The notes: generated by a model from the letters alone, not told the origin. 64,000 nucleotides of DNA from Margaritifera margaritifera (GCA_029931535.1 JAQPZY010000384.1:62001-126000), one strand, 5' to 3'. Counted from the first letter of the stretch, positions 1-13,183 are shown. Numbers and translations: made by a program.

Positions 1-635
1 CAAAACAAATTTCTTTATTAAAAATCTTTGCCAAAGACAAAAAAAAATTCAGAGACAAAATCAATATGAATTTCAAAGATAAATTTAATATCTCTAATAT
101 GCTTTAATGAAATTAAGATCCCAGAAGACGAGCCCCTAATTTCTGTTACGACTCTATGGTCTAAGAAAAATGTAACAGAAAGAAAGTGAAACCAACAAAT
201 CAAGTAAAAATCAACAAGCAATTTATTACTAGATAATTAAAATGAAAAATCAAAAGGTCACTTACAGTAATGTGTTTATGTATCCTAATAATCCAATAAG
301 AATGATTGTTCTAATCACAAGTCCTAAATATAGAATGTGTCCTTGAATGTTATTATGTGCTAATGGTCTCCAAAGTCCTGATGTACTAGAAATCTTGATG
401 TGCTGAAGTCAAAATGAAGTAATCCAAAATCTCTGAATAAGTTCACATAAATTCCAAAATTGTCAATCAAAATCCAAAATCCAAAAGTTTATGAGCACTG
501 TTATAATCCAATGAATATTTAAAAATAATTCCTCTCTTAGAATTTGGAATGAATTTTCACAACTGTAATAGCTCTTTACAAGACTGATGGTAATGTCGAA
601 CTGAACAAAATATCTACCAAACATGATATATATAA

Positions 636-687
636 AGATTGGTCACATGACAGAATGTTCTAGATTGGTCACATGACAGAATGTTCT
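636..687 (+). repeat. 26-bp tandem duplication
   Basis: Two identical copies of agattggtcacatgacagaa plus tgttct, inside the inverted-repeat element at 133-2155. Confidence 0.97.
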
Positions 688-1638
688 AGAATATGAGTCA
701 TCTTAATGGAATTTTAACTGTAAACAAAATCAACCTTGACCTTCAAATTGAGAAAACATATTGATCAAAACAACCTAATTCAAGGACACTAGTTATACAT
801 GTTTTTCCTAACAAACATAAAGATTTAAGCAAATATTAAAGTGAAAAAACATTTATAATTTCCTAAAATATTTATAACATTATATAAACATCATACATAA
901 CATATTAAACTTTGTTCATATCAAACCGACATAATTTGTTTCAGATACAAATAAATTGAAGAGGAATTCTGCGGAACCAAGTTCAAAGACAAAAAAAGAT
1001 TTAACTAACACAGTACATTTTTTCTTTTATTCTGTACTAGCCTTAAGCAAAACGTACCTTAACATTTGTAATGTTGCTTTCATTTAAATATATTAGGTTA
1101 CTTGTTGATTTTGGATAAATACATGTGATACTACTTATCTCCTTGCTGCAAGGAAGTGTCAGTATATTATGACTAAGGCTGCAACATTTACTAAAATTTG
1201 TAAACGTGTACACGATATACAATAACCGAAACGATGCTGTTTAGTCGAAACGATTCCAAACTTTACCTTTCCACCCTTCTAGTGAGGCTTAATGTATATC
1301 TGAAAGTTATTTATATGCAAGACATTGACAATGTACATGCCATACCTCGCTCATCTTGCGATTGTTTTATTTGCTATACGTCTTATACCTCTTATTATGA
1401 CTAATTCAGTTTGAAAGACACGTTTTTGATGAAATGTGGTATATATGACAAATTAGGTAAAACATCCTTGTCGTTGTGATATTGTACCCCACTGTTACAT
1501 ATATATTTGTGATGAATATATAGATAATACAATCAGACAGACTTCGTGACACGCGCAAATGATGCTTTGCAAGATCATCAATGATTAAGGAACTGTGCAG
1601 TGGCATATAAACTTGAAACGATGTTTATTTAAAATAAA

Positions 1639-1839
1639 ATGTTATACATCAAAGGTCCTGCTAAGAAATATGTTTTTCAAGAATTTGGTTCAATGAATTT
1701 GTTGTCAGCATTATCAGTAAATCAACCTGATGTGCAACCTGCTGTACAACTAATGCTCTTTCCTAGTGATGCCACACTCTATGTGGAAATCATAGATACT
1801 TTAAGAAAAGGCTTAAGAAAGAATCAGTTTACACGGTGA
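1639..1839 (+). CDS. Unrecognised 66-codon open frame inside an inverted-repeat element
   Basis: Reads with balanced amino-acid composition (for example LSVNQPDVQPAVQLMLFPSD), unlike the low-complexity frames around it. No family recognised. It lies between the inverted arms of the element at 133-2155, so it could be a transposase scrap or chance. Confidence 0.2.
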   Translation: MLYIKGPAKKYVFQEFGSMNLLSALSVNQPDVQPAVQLMLFPSDATLYVEIIDTLRKGLRKNQFTR

Positions 1840-2469
1840 CTGATTTTGTAAACGTTTACAAGCAGTAAACTAAAATAATCCGTTTACACTAGGTGTAACT
1901 CATGTCAATGTGACATTCTAGATTAGATCAGGACACTCAATGCTACTGGAATTCATTCAGAACATTCTATATTTAGGACTTGTGATTAGGACACTTAGGA
2001 TTATTTGATTATTTGGAATTTAATTCAAAATATTGTAAGAGTCTTTTGAATTTTAATTTTAATTGTCTAGAAATAAATTGCTTGTTGATTTTCCTTACAT
2101 TGTTGGTTTCACTTTCTTTCTGTTACATATTTTTAAGACCTAGAGTCGTAACAATCAATATAAATCTTCCAACCATACCCAAATTATTAAGTCTGTATGC
2201 CAATATTATCACTGTAGCAGGAGAAATTGTATTAGAAAAAACTGACGCATGGACTGCCTATGCATTTACCCATGTAATAATTATGCACAAAAGGACAGGC
2301 AGGATCACGTATATTTTCTTGAATTACACCGAAACTACAACAACAATAACAAGAAAATTTCTTCACTGTAGCCTACACGAGATTATATATATATACAAGT
2401 GTCAGTCTTTGCTTCTTGACAGCTTTTTCAAGTTTCTGTCTCATTTTCCAAACAATTCATAGAATCCCA

Positions 2470-2516
2470 CAAAAGTATTTTCACTTACTTTATGATACGT
2501 ACATGTTTTAGGTCGA

Positions 2517-2547
<31 letters not shown>

Positions 2548-3100
2548 GTCTGTCTCCAATTGTTTGGATCAAAAAGAAGAAATCTGTGTTTGGCGACCAT
2601 CTGTGACACGTATATGCACTTTGTCGCCAGAGCAAGTTTTATTGTTTATTTACCATCTAGAGGTGGGTATTGGGACTGTTTTATACTCAGACTGAGACCT
2701 GATGACTTTCCCATGTACCTGTCGCCATTTACTCGTTTGGCTGTGTCCGAGTCTGGGGCAAAACGCTGATGAGATAACTAGTATTCCATCTAACGACCAG
2801 TTATACTCTCAAAACTTACAGACATGTCTGTCTAGTCCTGTAACATATTTGGTTGTTATGAGCTTGAAACTTAAAAGCTGATTACCGTATATGTTCATAT
2901 ATAACTCACGACCAACTCCGAACAACATAGACCCAAATCTATCGTCATATAATGCGCCGCTATCTACCGGTCAACACTGTTTGATTGAAATCATTGGTAG
3001 AGCGAAAACAGAATATGAACGTACGATATGAATATCATACGAAGGGAGGTCTGGATCGATCCTGAACGCAGTTTGGTGCGCATTATATAGGGCTAAGTAC
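2470..3100. other. No gene seen
   Basis: Short (CT)n at 2517-2541, otherwise unique AT-rich sequence without supported features. Confidence 0.6.
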
Positions 3101-3107
3101 GATATGT

Positions 3108-3109
<2 letters not shown>

Positions 3110-3181
<72 letters not shown>
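3110..3181. repeat. (TA)n microsatellite
   Basis: Pure dinucleotide run of 72 bases, next to a SINE fragment. Confidence 0.98.
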
Positions 3182-3182
<1 letters not shown>

Positions 3183-3185
<3 letters not shown>

Positions 3186-3290
3186 AAAACAGGTTAGAGA
3201 GTTATCATTCGTTCCAAACAGAATTGGAGCCCATGTCACGAGTAACAGCACCTATCACATAGGCCATGCACTAGCATCGTAATCATCACG
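3183..3290 (-). mobile_element. tRNA-SINE fragment next to a (TA)n array
   Basis: Short minus-strand copy with aactctctaacctgtttttac joined directly to the (TA)n run at 3110-3181. The head part gcatggcctatgtgataggtgc shows a weak A-box. It is degraded. Confidence 0.5.
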
Positions 3291-4141
3291 GTCATGCACT
3301 CATCCACTCAAAAGGGTGTTAACGTCAACTCCCATTGCAAATATATCACAGACGTTGTTTGTTCTGGGACTGACCTTAACCTTAAACAACAAAGTACTTT
3401 CACATCTTCGACATCTTCCCTTTGTTACAAAACAGATATTTGCTTAGATGGTAGTATTTTCTCTTTTTTTGATGGAAGAGCACATTGAAGAATCATGTAG
3501 TTTTTGCAGTCAGTGCAGATCCGCGTCTAGTCACAAAATATCTTGAGCAAAAAGCGGATACTCAGACTAAATACTAAACGAAAAATTCTAAATTTAGAAT
3601 AAATTTAAACCAAGTGTTGCAAAAATCATAAAAATGTCATAAATATCGTATATTTGGTATATTGAGGGACCTTAATTATAGTTTTCAAATACGAGGTTTT
3701 AGGCCTCAGATAGTGTTGTAACTTAGGAGCCACGTTTACTTAATCAAATGGAATTAATAATAAAATAGTACACTTTTAAACTCTGCCTTCTAATACCCTT
3801 GAATATGGATATAGTCTTTTTCATGTGATAGTTAATCCTAAAATAATTTTAGAATTATACGGCAAAGTTTGTACGGTGTGATATCATCTGTCATTATTTC
3901 TCAATAATCAATAGTAAACCCCCTATCCATTGATTCACTTCAACATAAGTTCATTGATGTTCCAACATTCTTTTGTAATTTCTATGGCACCTGCATTGAA
4001 ATATTCACTACATAGTATATAAGATATATTGTCATAAATCATATGGTGCAAAAATATTTGATGGACTTGCACTACAAATGTTTTCTGCGCGATACAACTC
4101 TAACTCTATTTGCATTCATCCATATATCCATCCACAACCAC

Positions 4142-4144
4142 CCA

Positions 4145-4215
<71 letters not shown>
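4142..4215. repeat. (CT)n(AT)n microsatellite
   Basis: CT run followed by AT run at the end of the minus-strand SINE at 4216-4345. Confidence 0.97.
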
Positions 4216-4216
<1 letters not shown>

Positions 4217-4345
4217 AGAATGTATATTTTCATACAGGTTAGAGAATTTTTTAATTCGTCCCTTACTGAGTTTCGAAACTGGTTCCGCTGGTTATAGCAC
4301 CAATTGCCTTATCTGCACCCACCATGGACCGTGCGCACATCCCCA
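4216..4345 (-). mobile_element. tRNA-SINE copy, minus strand, truncated body
   Basis: Reverse complement of the same family: head ccatggtgggtgcagataag, a degenerate B box (CCAGTTTCGAAACTC), then aaattctctaacctgtatga. The body is truncated at a (CT)n(TA)n array at 4142-4215. Confidence 0.6.
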
Positions 4346-4409
4346 AAAAGTTGCTGGTATAAGCATTTGTGCGTAGCAGACACACTCGCATGCCGACCCA
4401 GTAATTAAT

Positions 4410-4615
4410 CTCTCATGTGTGCATGGTCAAGGGGGTATGGGGGTGGGTACGTGCAGGCAAGTCAACTGGTTCGAATCTCAGTAGGGGACAAACTACAAAA
4501 TTATCTAATCTGTATGATAATATTCTTTCTCAATATATAACTTCGCTCCATATTATCATGCATCCTCATGTAGGATCCAGGGATAGCACTTTCCACTCTG
4601 TCTGGTGCATATTTG

Positions 4616-4656
<41 letters not shown>

Positions 4657-4657
4657 G

Positions 4658-4690
<33 letters not shown>
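4410..4690 (+). mobile_element. tRNA-derived SINE with (CT)n(TA)n tail
   Basis: The head has an A-box-like TGGTCAAGGGGGTATGG and a B box GGTTCGAATCTC. The shared body follows (aaattatctaatctgtatga, then cctcatgtaggatccaggga) and the copy ends in a (CT)n(TA)n microsatellite. The same body recurs near 3.2, 4.3, 14.8, 25.5, 28.1 and 50.3 kb. It stands head-to-head with the minus-strand copy at 4216-4345. Confidence 0.7.
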
Positions 4691-4711
<21 letters not shown>

Positions 4712-4712
4712 T
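4619..4712. repeat. (CT)n(TA)n microsatellite
   Basis: Tail of the plus-strand SINE at 4410-4690. Confidence 0.97.
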
Positions 4713-4719
4713 ATTGGAT

Positions 4720-7680
4720 CACATGCTAAATTTCGACGAAATTTAATTAGTAATATTGAAATGGTAACTGATTTTGGCAATCAAATAAATATCTCTATAT
4801 CCTGCATGCTGTACATATAATGTTATAATCGAGAGGAACTTTGTAAGTTCTACAACTGGTTTCCAATCCTTTTACCTTGTAATATTACAATTTGGCAGTA
4901 AAATATTTTTAAACTATACATTATGAAATAAAAACGAGAGTTCTAGTGTAGCTTGTGAGCTAGTCTGAAAAGTAAAGTTTGAATGCAGTGAAATATAGTG
5001 TTTTTAAAGACTCTCTTGTATTACAACTAAAAGGAAATGTTTGCCAGGTTCATCAATTGAATTGTTCCATCACTGAAAAAAGAATTAAGAAACAAGTGTT
5101 TTTTGTATCGAACTAATAATCGAACAGGGCACCCGACTAAAAATATATTTTAACCTGGTTCACAATTTTAATTAAACTGACCCCAACTTTGACGAGCAGG
5201 TAATCAGTAAATATATGTAGCCTTTGTATCCACCCTACTACAGACCACCTTAACGTTAGATCTTGGTGCATGACAGCCGTATATATTCCAAACCAATGCA
5301 CTGGTTATTCCTTGTCTAATAAATGGATAAACTTCATGACGGACAAATCCGCATGCACAATGATGATAGCGACTACAAACCTGTGAAAAAGATTTGGGTG
5401 ATTTGCACATGTGTACATCCGTCAGAGAATTTTAGCCTACTTTCTGCAGACGTGGCTAATGTAACCACCTCTTCTATGGATGGAACTGTATAAACTGAGA
5501 AAAATTTGTTTTGCTGCTTTGATAAGAAAACTTTACAATTATAATACTACTTTTTGATAGAATAAAATCTCCTTAGCAAGTTTTCGAGAAAGAAGCAGAA
5601 ACTTCATAAATTGTTTTGGGAATGAGGTGGAGGTCAGGGCTGTTTAAAGTTCAACTAGATAAAGTATTGATCGATAACCTGAAGACAGGGTAAGAAAACT
5701 CTGAGACTGTGTCATCGTCCTGCCCAGCTCTTTGTGCGTACGCCCATGTCACCGCATGTATTATCGCGCAATTATACCTTTTTTGTTTTGGGAAGAAAAA
5801 AACCGCAACAAAAACAAACAAGCAAATCAAAAATAACAATAACAAATAAAGATACAAACATATAGCCTTGATATAACATTGGATTTGGTATGTAGAAGCG
5901 CGCGTCCTAGAATTTTGATTCGGGGGAAGGGGAGCTGCAAGTATCCATAATGAATAATAATATTGCTTAGCTGCATATTTCTACTTTGGTGTGTTGTGCG
6001 GAGAAAAGGCATGGTTTTCAATGCAGGAAATATCGAGTTATATTGGCAGGTCATATTTTGGCTGTGCAGAGGTTCAGTTTCCAGCACAGGAACATCCCAC
6101 AAGGATACTAGCTGTACATATGGTTATCTTGGATACAAAGATCTGAGAATCTCACTTTGGTGCGATGTGTCAAGAGTGTAGATATCGGTATATGCAAAGA
6201 GGAAGGAGCGGGTACTTGCAGATTGTGAGCATTAGATGTCGTTTACTGCGGTTATTTAGGTATCCTCCCTTGTGCAACCATCTTTCCGGTTTGATAAATG
6301 ATCTTGTTTTGGTTTGATATACTTGTGCTCGTGCCTACTAAATGGTAATATTTGTGCAGAAGTGAATAGCTTCCTTACTTATATTTTTTTTATTTGTTTA
6401 GAAACATAAAAAGCAAACAAACAGCAACAATCAAAAAGACACAGGAACGCAATTCACTCATATTCCAAGCCCAAATAGACTTACCAATTAAGGATTAATT
6501 GCACTTTTCTAAACATGAAATTTTATTTCAGAGGTAATCCGTTTTCTTTACAGAAACAAGACTTGATATCTCCCTCCTATTACTAATTTACGGAATAAAA
6601 TACTAGTCTAAAGCGCCAGGACTTGAGGTTAAAAGGTTTTCCTAAAGAATTGTCCTTGGCACATTCCAAGCGCATAGCGTGTTTCCTTCCACTTTGGGTC
6701 AGGGTTAAAGACACTGCTTAAATCATATTTATACATTTGTAAGACAATGAGTACAGCGAAACAAAGTGCAATTGTTCCTTTATATTCATCATAAAAAACA
6801 AATATTTTTAGGGTCTTTAACCTTACTTTTCTGAAGAACATTTAATTAATATTTTTATTATACTTCTGGCACATTAAAGTGGCAAGCAGTTCATCATCTT
6901 AGTCTTTCCACTAACAAAAATGGTTCACCGTAACTGATGTTTCAAATGTTTATTTGTGTGAGCATTTAGCACACAAAATCTGCTTTGTGTATAGTTGTCA
7001 GGGTATACAGACGAGGAAGTTAAGAGTGCGGAGAAGAAGCAAGTCCTTGTAAACTGTAATGTTTGTGGGTGTTTTGCGGCTAATCAAGATGTGATGGTTA
7101 TATCGTGTAGATATAATTGGAGTAAAGTGTCTTGCACAGAGACACATCACGACAGCCAACCTTGGCTGATTTTTTGACGGGATTCGAATTGAATAGTAAT
7201 CAACCATATCCAAAATTTTAAAAAAAAACCCAAAGAAAACACAATGTGTCCGGACGACTCAAATGTCCTCACCAGTATCGTGAAGGAAGCTCTATTCAAT
7301 ATTCCAGGGCAAACTTCCAAGTCCAACAAAAGTCACGAGTCAGATTTCAACAAACACAGATTACACTCAACCCTGGCCTACGTTTTTAAATTTTGTTTGG
7401 TGTGCGGGTGGTGCTATATAATCGCGCATACGATGATACAAGGCACACGTCTTAGCTAATTTGAATCCTCCCAACGGATCAGCCAGGCTATCTCGATCTC
7501 ATTGCAATTTCTGTCCAGCCCACGTTAATGGGAAGTAACAATTCCACAGGGGCGTAAACAATTTGTTAAGGTTTTGGTTCAAATGTTTCATTAATATTTG
7601 TTCTTGTAAAGCCATGTTGCTGTTTCACGTATGGTCCCAGCCTAATGGCTTACCAGTCTGCTGACCAATTAAACTTGCTA
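4720..7680. other. No gene seen
   Basis: About 3 kb of AT-rich sequence. Open frames are short, overlap on both strands and show no recognisable domains or convincing splice-site pairs. Confidence 0.55.
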
Positions 7681-7689
7681 ACAAATGCT

Positions 7690-8715
7690 TAAGTGCTGAC
7701 CGTTGTAAATACCCGTTATTTTATTCATTTCCAAATTTTCATATTAAAAAAGACGGTTTGGGCTATTTCTCGTCCTCTGTCAACGGAGATCGTAAAGTAT
7801 TCACAAAAAATCGACTTTCAAGACCCTTTCTAGAACATGCTGACCGATCCGCGATACAACAGGTGATATCTGACAGACTGTTAGACGGCAATAAAGAGCA
7901 TCATAGCAGACCAATTATTATACCTACACAACATTATAGAATAATACTATGGCATATCCAATCTAACGCTAAGTAGGTAGAAATATGTATCATATTTGCG
8001 TGCAAACTTCAAATATCTTTCGTTATGTGTGTCACAAAGAAAATGTGCTATTTCTTCATCCCCATAAGTGTATAATAACAATAATATTAATAATAATAAT
8101 AATAGCATCTTTTATAAACTATTTTTATAATATCATTGTCTATTATTTTTTCTATTATTATTATTATTATTAATAGTAGTAGTATTAGTAGTAGTAGTAA
8201 TAATAATATCTTTATTATTAATCATTGTAGTATTAATAAAAAAGGAATTATAATATTAACTTTTTTTTTGTTCTTATTATTATACACTTATTGGAATGGT
8301 AAAATAACATATTTTGTTTGTGGTACACATAATAAAGAAATTTGAACTTCACAGGTAAGTAGCGTGCATTTTTCTAATTATTTAGTGCTAAATTGAATAT
8401 TTAAAAAGATATGTCTTAGTATTAGTCTATAATGTCATATAAGTATAATAATTATAATTAGAAAGAATGACTTTCTAGTCCGTTATGAAGCTTTATATTG
8501 CAGTTAAACAGTCTGTCGTAATAACACCCGTTATCGCGGACTGATCAGCGTGTTGCGGAATGATTTATTTCAGAAAAGGGTCTTGACATTCGATTATTTT
8601 GTTAATAAATTAAGACCTCCCTTGACAAACGACGAGAAAATGGTCCAAACCGTCTTTTTATCATGATAATATGCAAATGGATGAAAATAACAGACATTTA
8701 CACCTGTCAGGAAAC
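7690..8715. repeat. Inverted duplication, about 240-bp arms
   Basis: The arm at 7690-7940 matches the reverse complement of 8480-8715 (aaaaagacggtttgg, tcaagaccctttctaga, gaccgatccgcgata, cagactgtt). About 540 bases of AT-rich and (AAT)n sequence lie between. Divergence is moderate. It is either a foldback transposon or a local inverted duplication; no protein is encoded. Confidence 0.6.
8075..8222. repeat. (AAT)n/(ATT)n/(AGT)n microsatellite
   Basis: Imperfect trinucleotide tract in the loop of the inverted duplication at 7690-8715. Confidence 0.85.
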
Positions 8716-9144
8716 TGATCAGCGTTGTATCACGAACCTTTTCAAAGTGGCATACATGTACAAACGTACCAATTCAGTCATCTTTTATGTCATTCTACAC
8801 CATTAAATGATACCTATAGTATTATTATATTGTGTTCTACGATGATTTGCTTTCATGACCCCAGTTTCAAGTGTGTGTTTCTGGGCTCCCAATTTCAGGT
8901 GTGAGAAGTTATCACATGATCAACGACATCTGGGTCCCCAGTTCCCAGGGTTACTGTCAAACGTTTTGTGGAATTATTATCTTATTAAGTACAAATAGTA
9001 TCTTTAAAGTAAAGTTTTTGTCTTCTTTCAAAAGGCCAGTTTTTGTTATATTTGACAGTATTTTGCGGATACCACAATCAGATACATGGGACCTCAGTTA
9101 CAGGGAATTTTGTCAAAGACCCCACTTTGACTTTAAAACCGCGC

Positions 9145-9182
9145 GTGTGTGTGTGTGTGTGTGTGTGTGTTTGTGTTTGCGT
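9145..9182. repeat. (GT)n microsatellite
   Basis: GT run after gcgcgt. Confidence 0.95.
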
Positions 9183-9550
9183 GTTGTATAAACCGCGTTC
9201 CTCAAACAGTCCAAGATAAATTTGTTTGGCACATCAGTATACAGATTCCTAATTGAATTCACATTTAAAAAAAAACATTCTGTCTCACAGAGTGGAAGGC
9301 CATATATACACTATGTGCTCAACTGTCTCGGAACGCTTGCAGGGTTTTTGTTCTTGTCGAGGTTCACCCTTCAGGAGGTATGCATTAGTCGGCTATGTGT
9401 GTCCTATCCGCGCTCGGCCCAATACCACCTCGTCTCTGCGATTTGTTCCATATGAGGAATGCAACTCTCCAATGATGGGTTTAATTTTATTAAGTTTGTA
9501 TGTGGAGCTTTCGTTCCACGTATTCGCTCAAGTGTATAAAATATGCAGAA

Positions 9551-11177
9551 TTATATACTATTTGAAGTTAGAATATGGAATCTTCCACTCAGAATCAGGT
9601 GACTGCTGGGAACGTTCGCTGCTTTTTCTGCGCTTTCGTTATCCCTAATTCCAATATGACTATGCAGCCAATAAGACAAAATACTTTTTCCAAAAAGTAT
9701 GATAAAATCATATTTTTGTAAGATTTGGGATGTTAACTCGGTTGCCATTTTTCAGATTTTGCAAGTCTTTCAGTTTGGAAAGGAATCGAAATTTTGATAA
9801 CCTTTTTCAGAGGTTTACATGTAGTACAAAAGATTTGAATATGACCAAAATTTCTGCGGTAAAAATGGAAGCTTTATTCGGTAATAGGCTCTGGATGGTA
9901 CATGGGGTATTGCAATAACAGACAGAACCTTGTAGCCATGTGATGAATCATCTGTATACATGGAGGTATGGGCACAATTAGGATCTGAGTTCGTTGAATT
10001 TACACTAAAAATGAGAGGACTGGTTGAGAACTTTTTGAATTGGCAAATATCAAAATATTAGATATAAAGATAGGTAGGCGATCCATTAAACCTAGATTGA
10101 ATTGATAATTCCTTATACCGTACTTCTGTGTGGTGTCGTAAGTTTTTTGCAAGTCACAAGAGACCACTAATATATGTTTCTCCTTCATGAAAGAATCTCT
10201 AAAAAAAATGTCAAGCCTGACTAGATAATCAAATGTACTTCTAGCACGTCTGAATCTCCATTGAAGGTCTGATAGCATATTTTTGGATTCAAGATACAAG
10301 AGGAGCCTGTCTTTTATCATTCACTCCATGGGTTTACAACTATAACATGGTAGTGATATGGGACAGTTGTTGGAAGGGTTGGTTTGATATTTTCCATGTA
10401 AGATACTGACATTACTATGGCTTCTTGCCAATAAGGAGGAAAGTTGCCAGTTTTCTAAATTATATTAAAAATCTTTAGTTGTGAATTAAGAGCTATATCA
10501 CGTAATCGTTTCAGAATTAGATAGTGGATATCATCTAGTCCTGCAGAAGTGTTAATGGTAAATTCAAACTCTCTTTTAGTTCTCTGAGAGTGAAACGTTT
10601 GTTGCAATCTTCAGCTTTATTTCAAGGAACCTTTTCTTTTAGGGTTTAGACACGGCTGAAATTTTCAGAATAGTCCTCTTGTGGGGAGCTTTTCAAGAAT
10701 TTTTCGGGCCAATTTATTTCAAATTTCTTGGTTGTGACCAACTCTTCATACAATTGTAAGATTTGTATTTTTGCTATAAATGTTCCGTACCATATTTTAT
10801 ATCGAGTTTAAAGAGGAGCGATATTTCAACGTCGCGACATACATTTCGTGTTTTCCTCTTATTCTTTCTGATGGTATTGCGAACTTAACTTGGTGTATAT
10901 GATATTAATCAGATTACAGCTCTTAGACAGTATTTACATTTTTAAGGATCTTTTTTTCCCTTGACCTGATGAAGTCTTTGCAAGTATTATCAAACCATAG
11001 TTTCTTAATACGTTTAGGAATCGTCGAAGTTTTTTGTACTTTGTTCTCAGCAACATCACGGAGTATGTTTGTAAATAAGAGTATTTGATTCCCTACGTTT
11101 TCGAAAAGAGTTTCTGTCAAATTTGATTCCCAGAAGGACTGAAACATTATTAGTTTGCGTTTTTCAGTTTCCATCAC
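9551..11177 (-). mobile_element. Degenerate Jockey-like LINE fragment
   Basis: Three remnants in the order of one minus-strand element. At 10500-11177 is the region upstream of the reverse transcriptase, with an IPKRIKKLWFDNTCKDFI stretch and then SAGLDDIHYLILKRL. At 10000-10320 are the RT fingers with MIKDRLLLYLESKNMLSDLQ, FRRARSTFDYLVRL and the start of the palm. At 9551-9748 is an RNase H tail with LHSHIGIRDNESAEKAA. Only about 250 bases separate RT and RNase H, so the YxDD catalytic box and thumb are deleted. Frameshifts are common, for example between 10320 and 10480. It is inactive. Confidence 0.75.
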
Positions 11178-11199
11178 TGCCGAAGTCCTTAATGTTTTG

Positions 11200-12920
11200 A
11201 AGTATTACTCATTGGTGCTACTGATAAATGGTCACTACCTTAGAGGTCGTCACCAGCTTCTGAAGAGAAGTAAATTAATAGAGATGCGTCGCAGATGGTC
11301 ATATCCAAGGACGAGTATGATCCTGTAGTATAATGCAGGTAGGTATAGAACTTTAAAAAGGCAAAGATTGCGTTTTGAAACAGTTTTGTTTCATTGCTCT
11401 CTCATCGTTATGGTTGCAACCTGAAAGAGTATTTTGGCCATTCAAAGCATGGTCACGATCAGATTGACTGAATTGAGTGCTTGTGGTAAGATTTATTGAG
11501 AAAAGTGTAAGAGTCAAATGAACACCAGTATTATATTTGTCACATAACGCAGAGGACATTTTGCTACTCAGTGACGCTGCTATGTGACTTTGCTAAGTGT
11601 TGGGCCAAAATTTGTTAAACGATTTTTATCACATGACGTCGTGCCTCTAATACAGTTAGCGTTATGCAATAAATAACGGTTTTACCTGTCAGACTTTTTT
11701 TTTACAGTAGCCTGTAGTTACACATCTAAATATTTTCAACACAGATGAATACACGAAACCTATCAAAATGCTACATATATATTTTGTACAATATAATTAG
11801 GGTTTCTCACTTAATCTAGTGGTACAATCCTAGTGGAGGGATGACTTTGGCTGCCTGTGTATCCTTCTCTAACGCAAAGGATACTTAAAAATGCTTATGC
11901 CTTTGGGACATTAAGTCAGTGTATATGATTTGTTTTTATTTTTACATTTCTCTCTATATACCAATCACATATGAAGGTTCAGATTACTAACGAATATTTA
12001 ATATGTTGAACGCATTGCAGTCCATGGAGCACCACCCAATTAAAGAATTATTTTGTAGCAATCCATTGAGGAAAAGATAATCATGAACTTTTTTTTTACA
12101 ACTTATATTGATCAAAGCTAATCACCCTGTCTCTTTTTTTTATATTGTATTTTTCATCCCGAGTATCTTCCATTTGCTCTATTTGTACTATTGTCGCAAC
12201 ATTTACCTCTACCCATTTCTGTTCCCCATTGTGTACCACAAGTAAACCGACGAGCATGTGTATTGGCCTGAGAACACAATTAATTAGTGTAATGAAACTG
12301 ACTATTCGTAATGTGATTATTTATAGGCCATAAATGAGAGATATATCAAATGCAAGATTTTTCATTCCATATTTTGTATGATGATTTACGCGTATTTTAA
12401 TCATACTGTAGTGAATGACTTTTCCTCGTGTTAAGTGGTGTCGATTTTGTACCATGTGACTTTGTTAGCTCTATTTGCCTTTATTTGGATACCAATAAAT
12501 TGTGATGTCATTTCTTCATAAATAAAAACCAGAACAACTAATATTCACAGACCCATACATGGAAATATTTCACCTTTTTCATAACAATCCCCTTTTTGAT
12601 TGTAATGGGATTGGATTATAATGACACGTCACTTTCTTGACCTCAAAACATATTGATAGTTCCTCTTTAATAACGCGTATGATTTCTCATTCAAAAGACT
12701 AACTTAGCAAATCATGTAAACCTTGACCATTTATGCGATCTTCTCAAAGTGAATGAAGCAAATTACAACTTATTTTATATAATAGGGTATACAACACACT
12801 CAGATGACAATTGATAAATTAAGGTCACTAACAGTACCCATCGAACTGCACACTCTCTTATTTTGAAATAATCACCACAATAATACTTCAAAATCAAAGG
12901 TACTTGCAAATTCATTTGTA
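11200..12920. other. No gene seen
   Basis: AT-rich sequence between the LINE fragment and block A. Nothing supported. Confidence 0.55.
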
Positions 12921-12981
12921 TATTATTCGAATTACAACGATGGTACATGTATTATGAGAATGACGATTTATGTTTAGTTGA

Positions 12982-13183
12982 TCACAATTCTTTCAGAAAG
13001 AACAAAGGGAAATAAGGTTCATCGGGGATTTGTTTTACTACTTCGTAAAGATTAGAGTCTGAATATACAGAACCACGAAAGTACAATCCACATGTTTTGA
13101 CATTTGAATATTCAACATAGAATAAATTAGCCATTTCTATTATAATTTGGAAGGATAATTCTATCTTAAAATGTTGTTTTTTT
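12982..13183 (-). CDS. Exon-like open frame in duplicated block A, unknown
   Basis: Minus-strand open frame that follows a good splice acceptor (tgttcattttctacag) and ends at TGA near 12982. It would encode roughly 67 residues, including MANLFYVEYSNVKTCGLYFRG-type sequence and a VVKQIPDEPYF stretch. I do not recognise a domain. The paralogous stretch at 24220-24420 keeps an acceptor-like site but has stops in the same frame. It may be the last exon of a decayed duplicated gene or chance. Confidence 0.25.

Larger units (their letters stand above)
133..2155. mobile_element. Possible non-autonomous DNA transposon with about 200-bp inverted repeats
   Basis: Arms at 133-345 and 1957-2155 are reverse complements: the 26-mer at 311-336 matches 1964-1989 exactly, and aataaattgcttgttgattt (2070-2089) matches the complement of 208-227. 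The outer ends share tgttacgactct. About 1.6 kb of AT-rich DNA lies between, with a 66-codon open frame at 1639-1839 that I do not recognise. No clear target-site duplication was found, so it may be an inverted duplication instead. Confidence 0.5.

Noticed and set aside
2013..2462. 149-codon plus-strand open frame
   Set aside because: It overlaps the right arm of the inverted-repeat element and is rich in Leu, Ile and Phe, as expected from AT-rich non-coding DNA.
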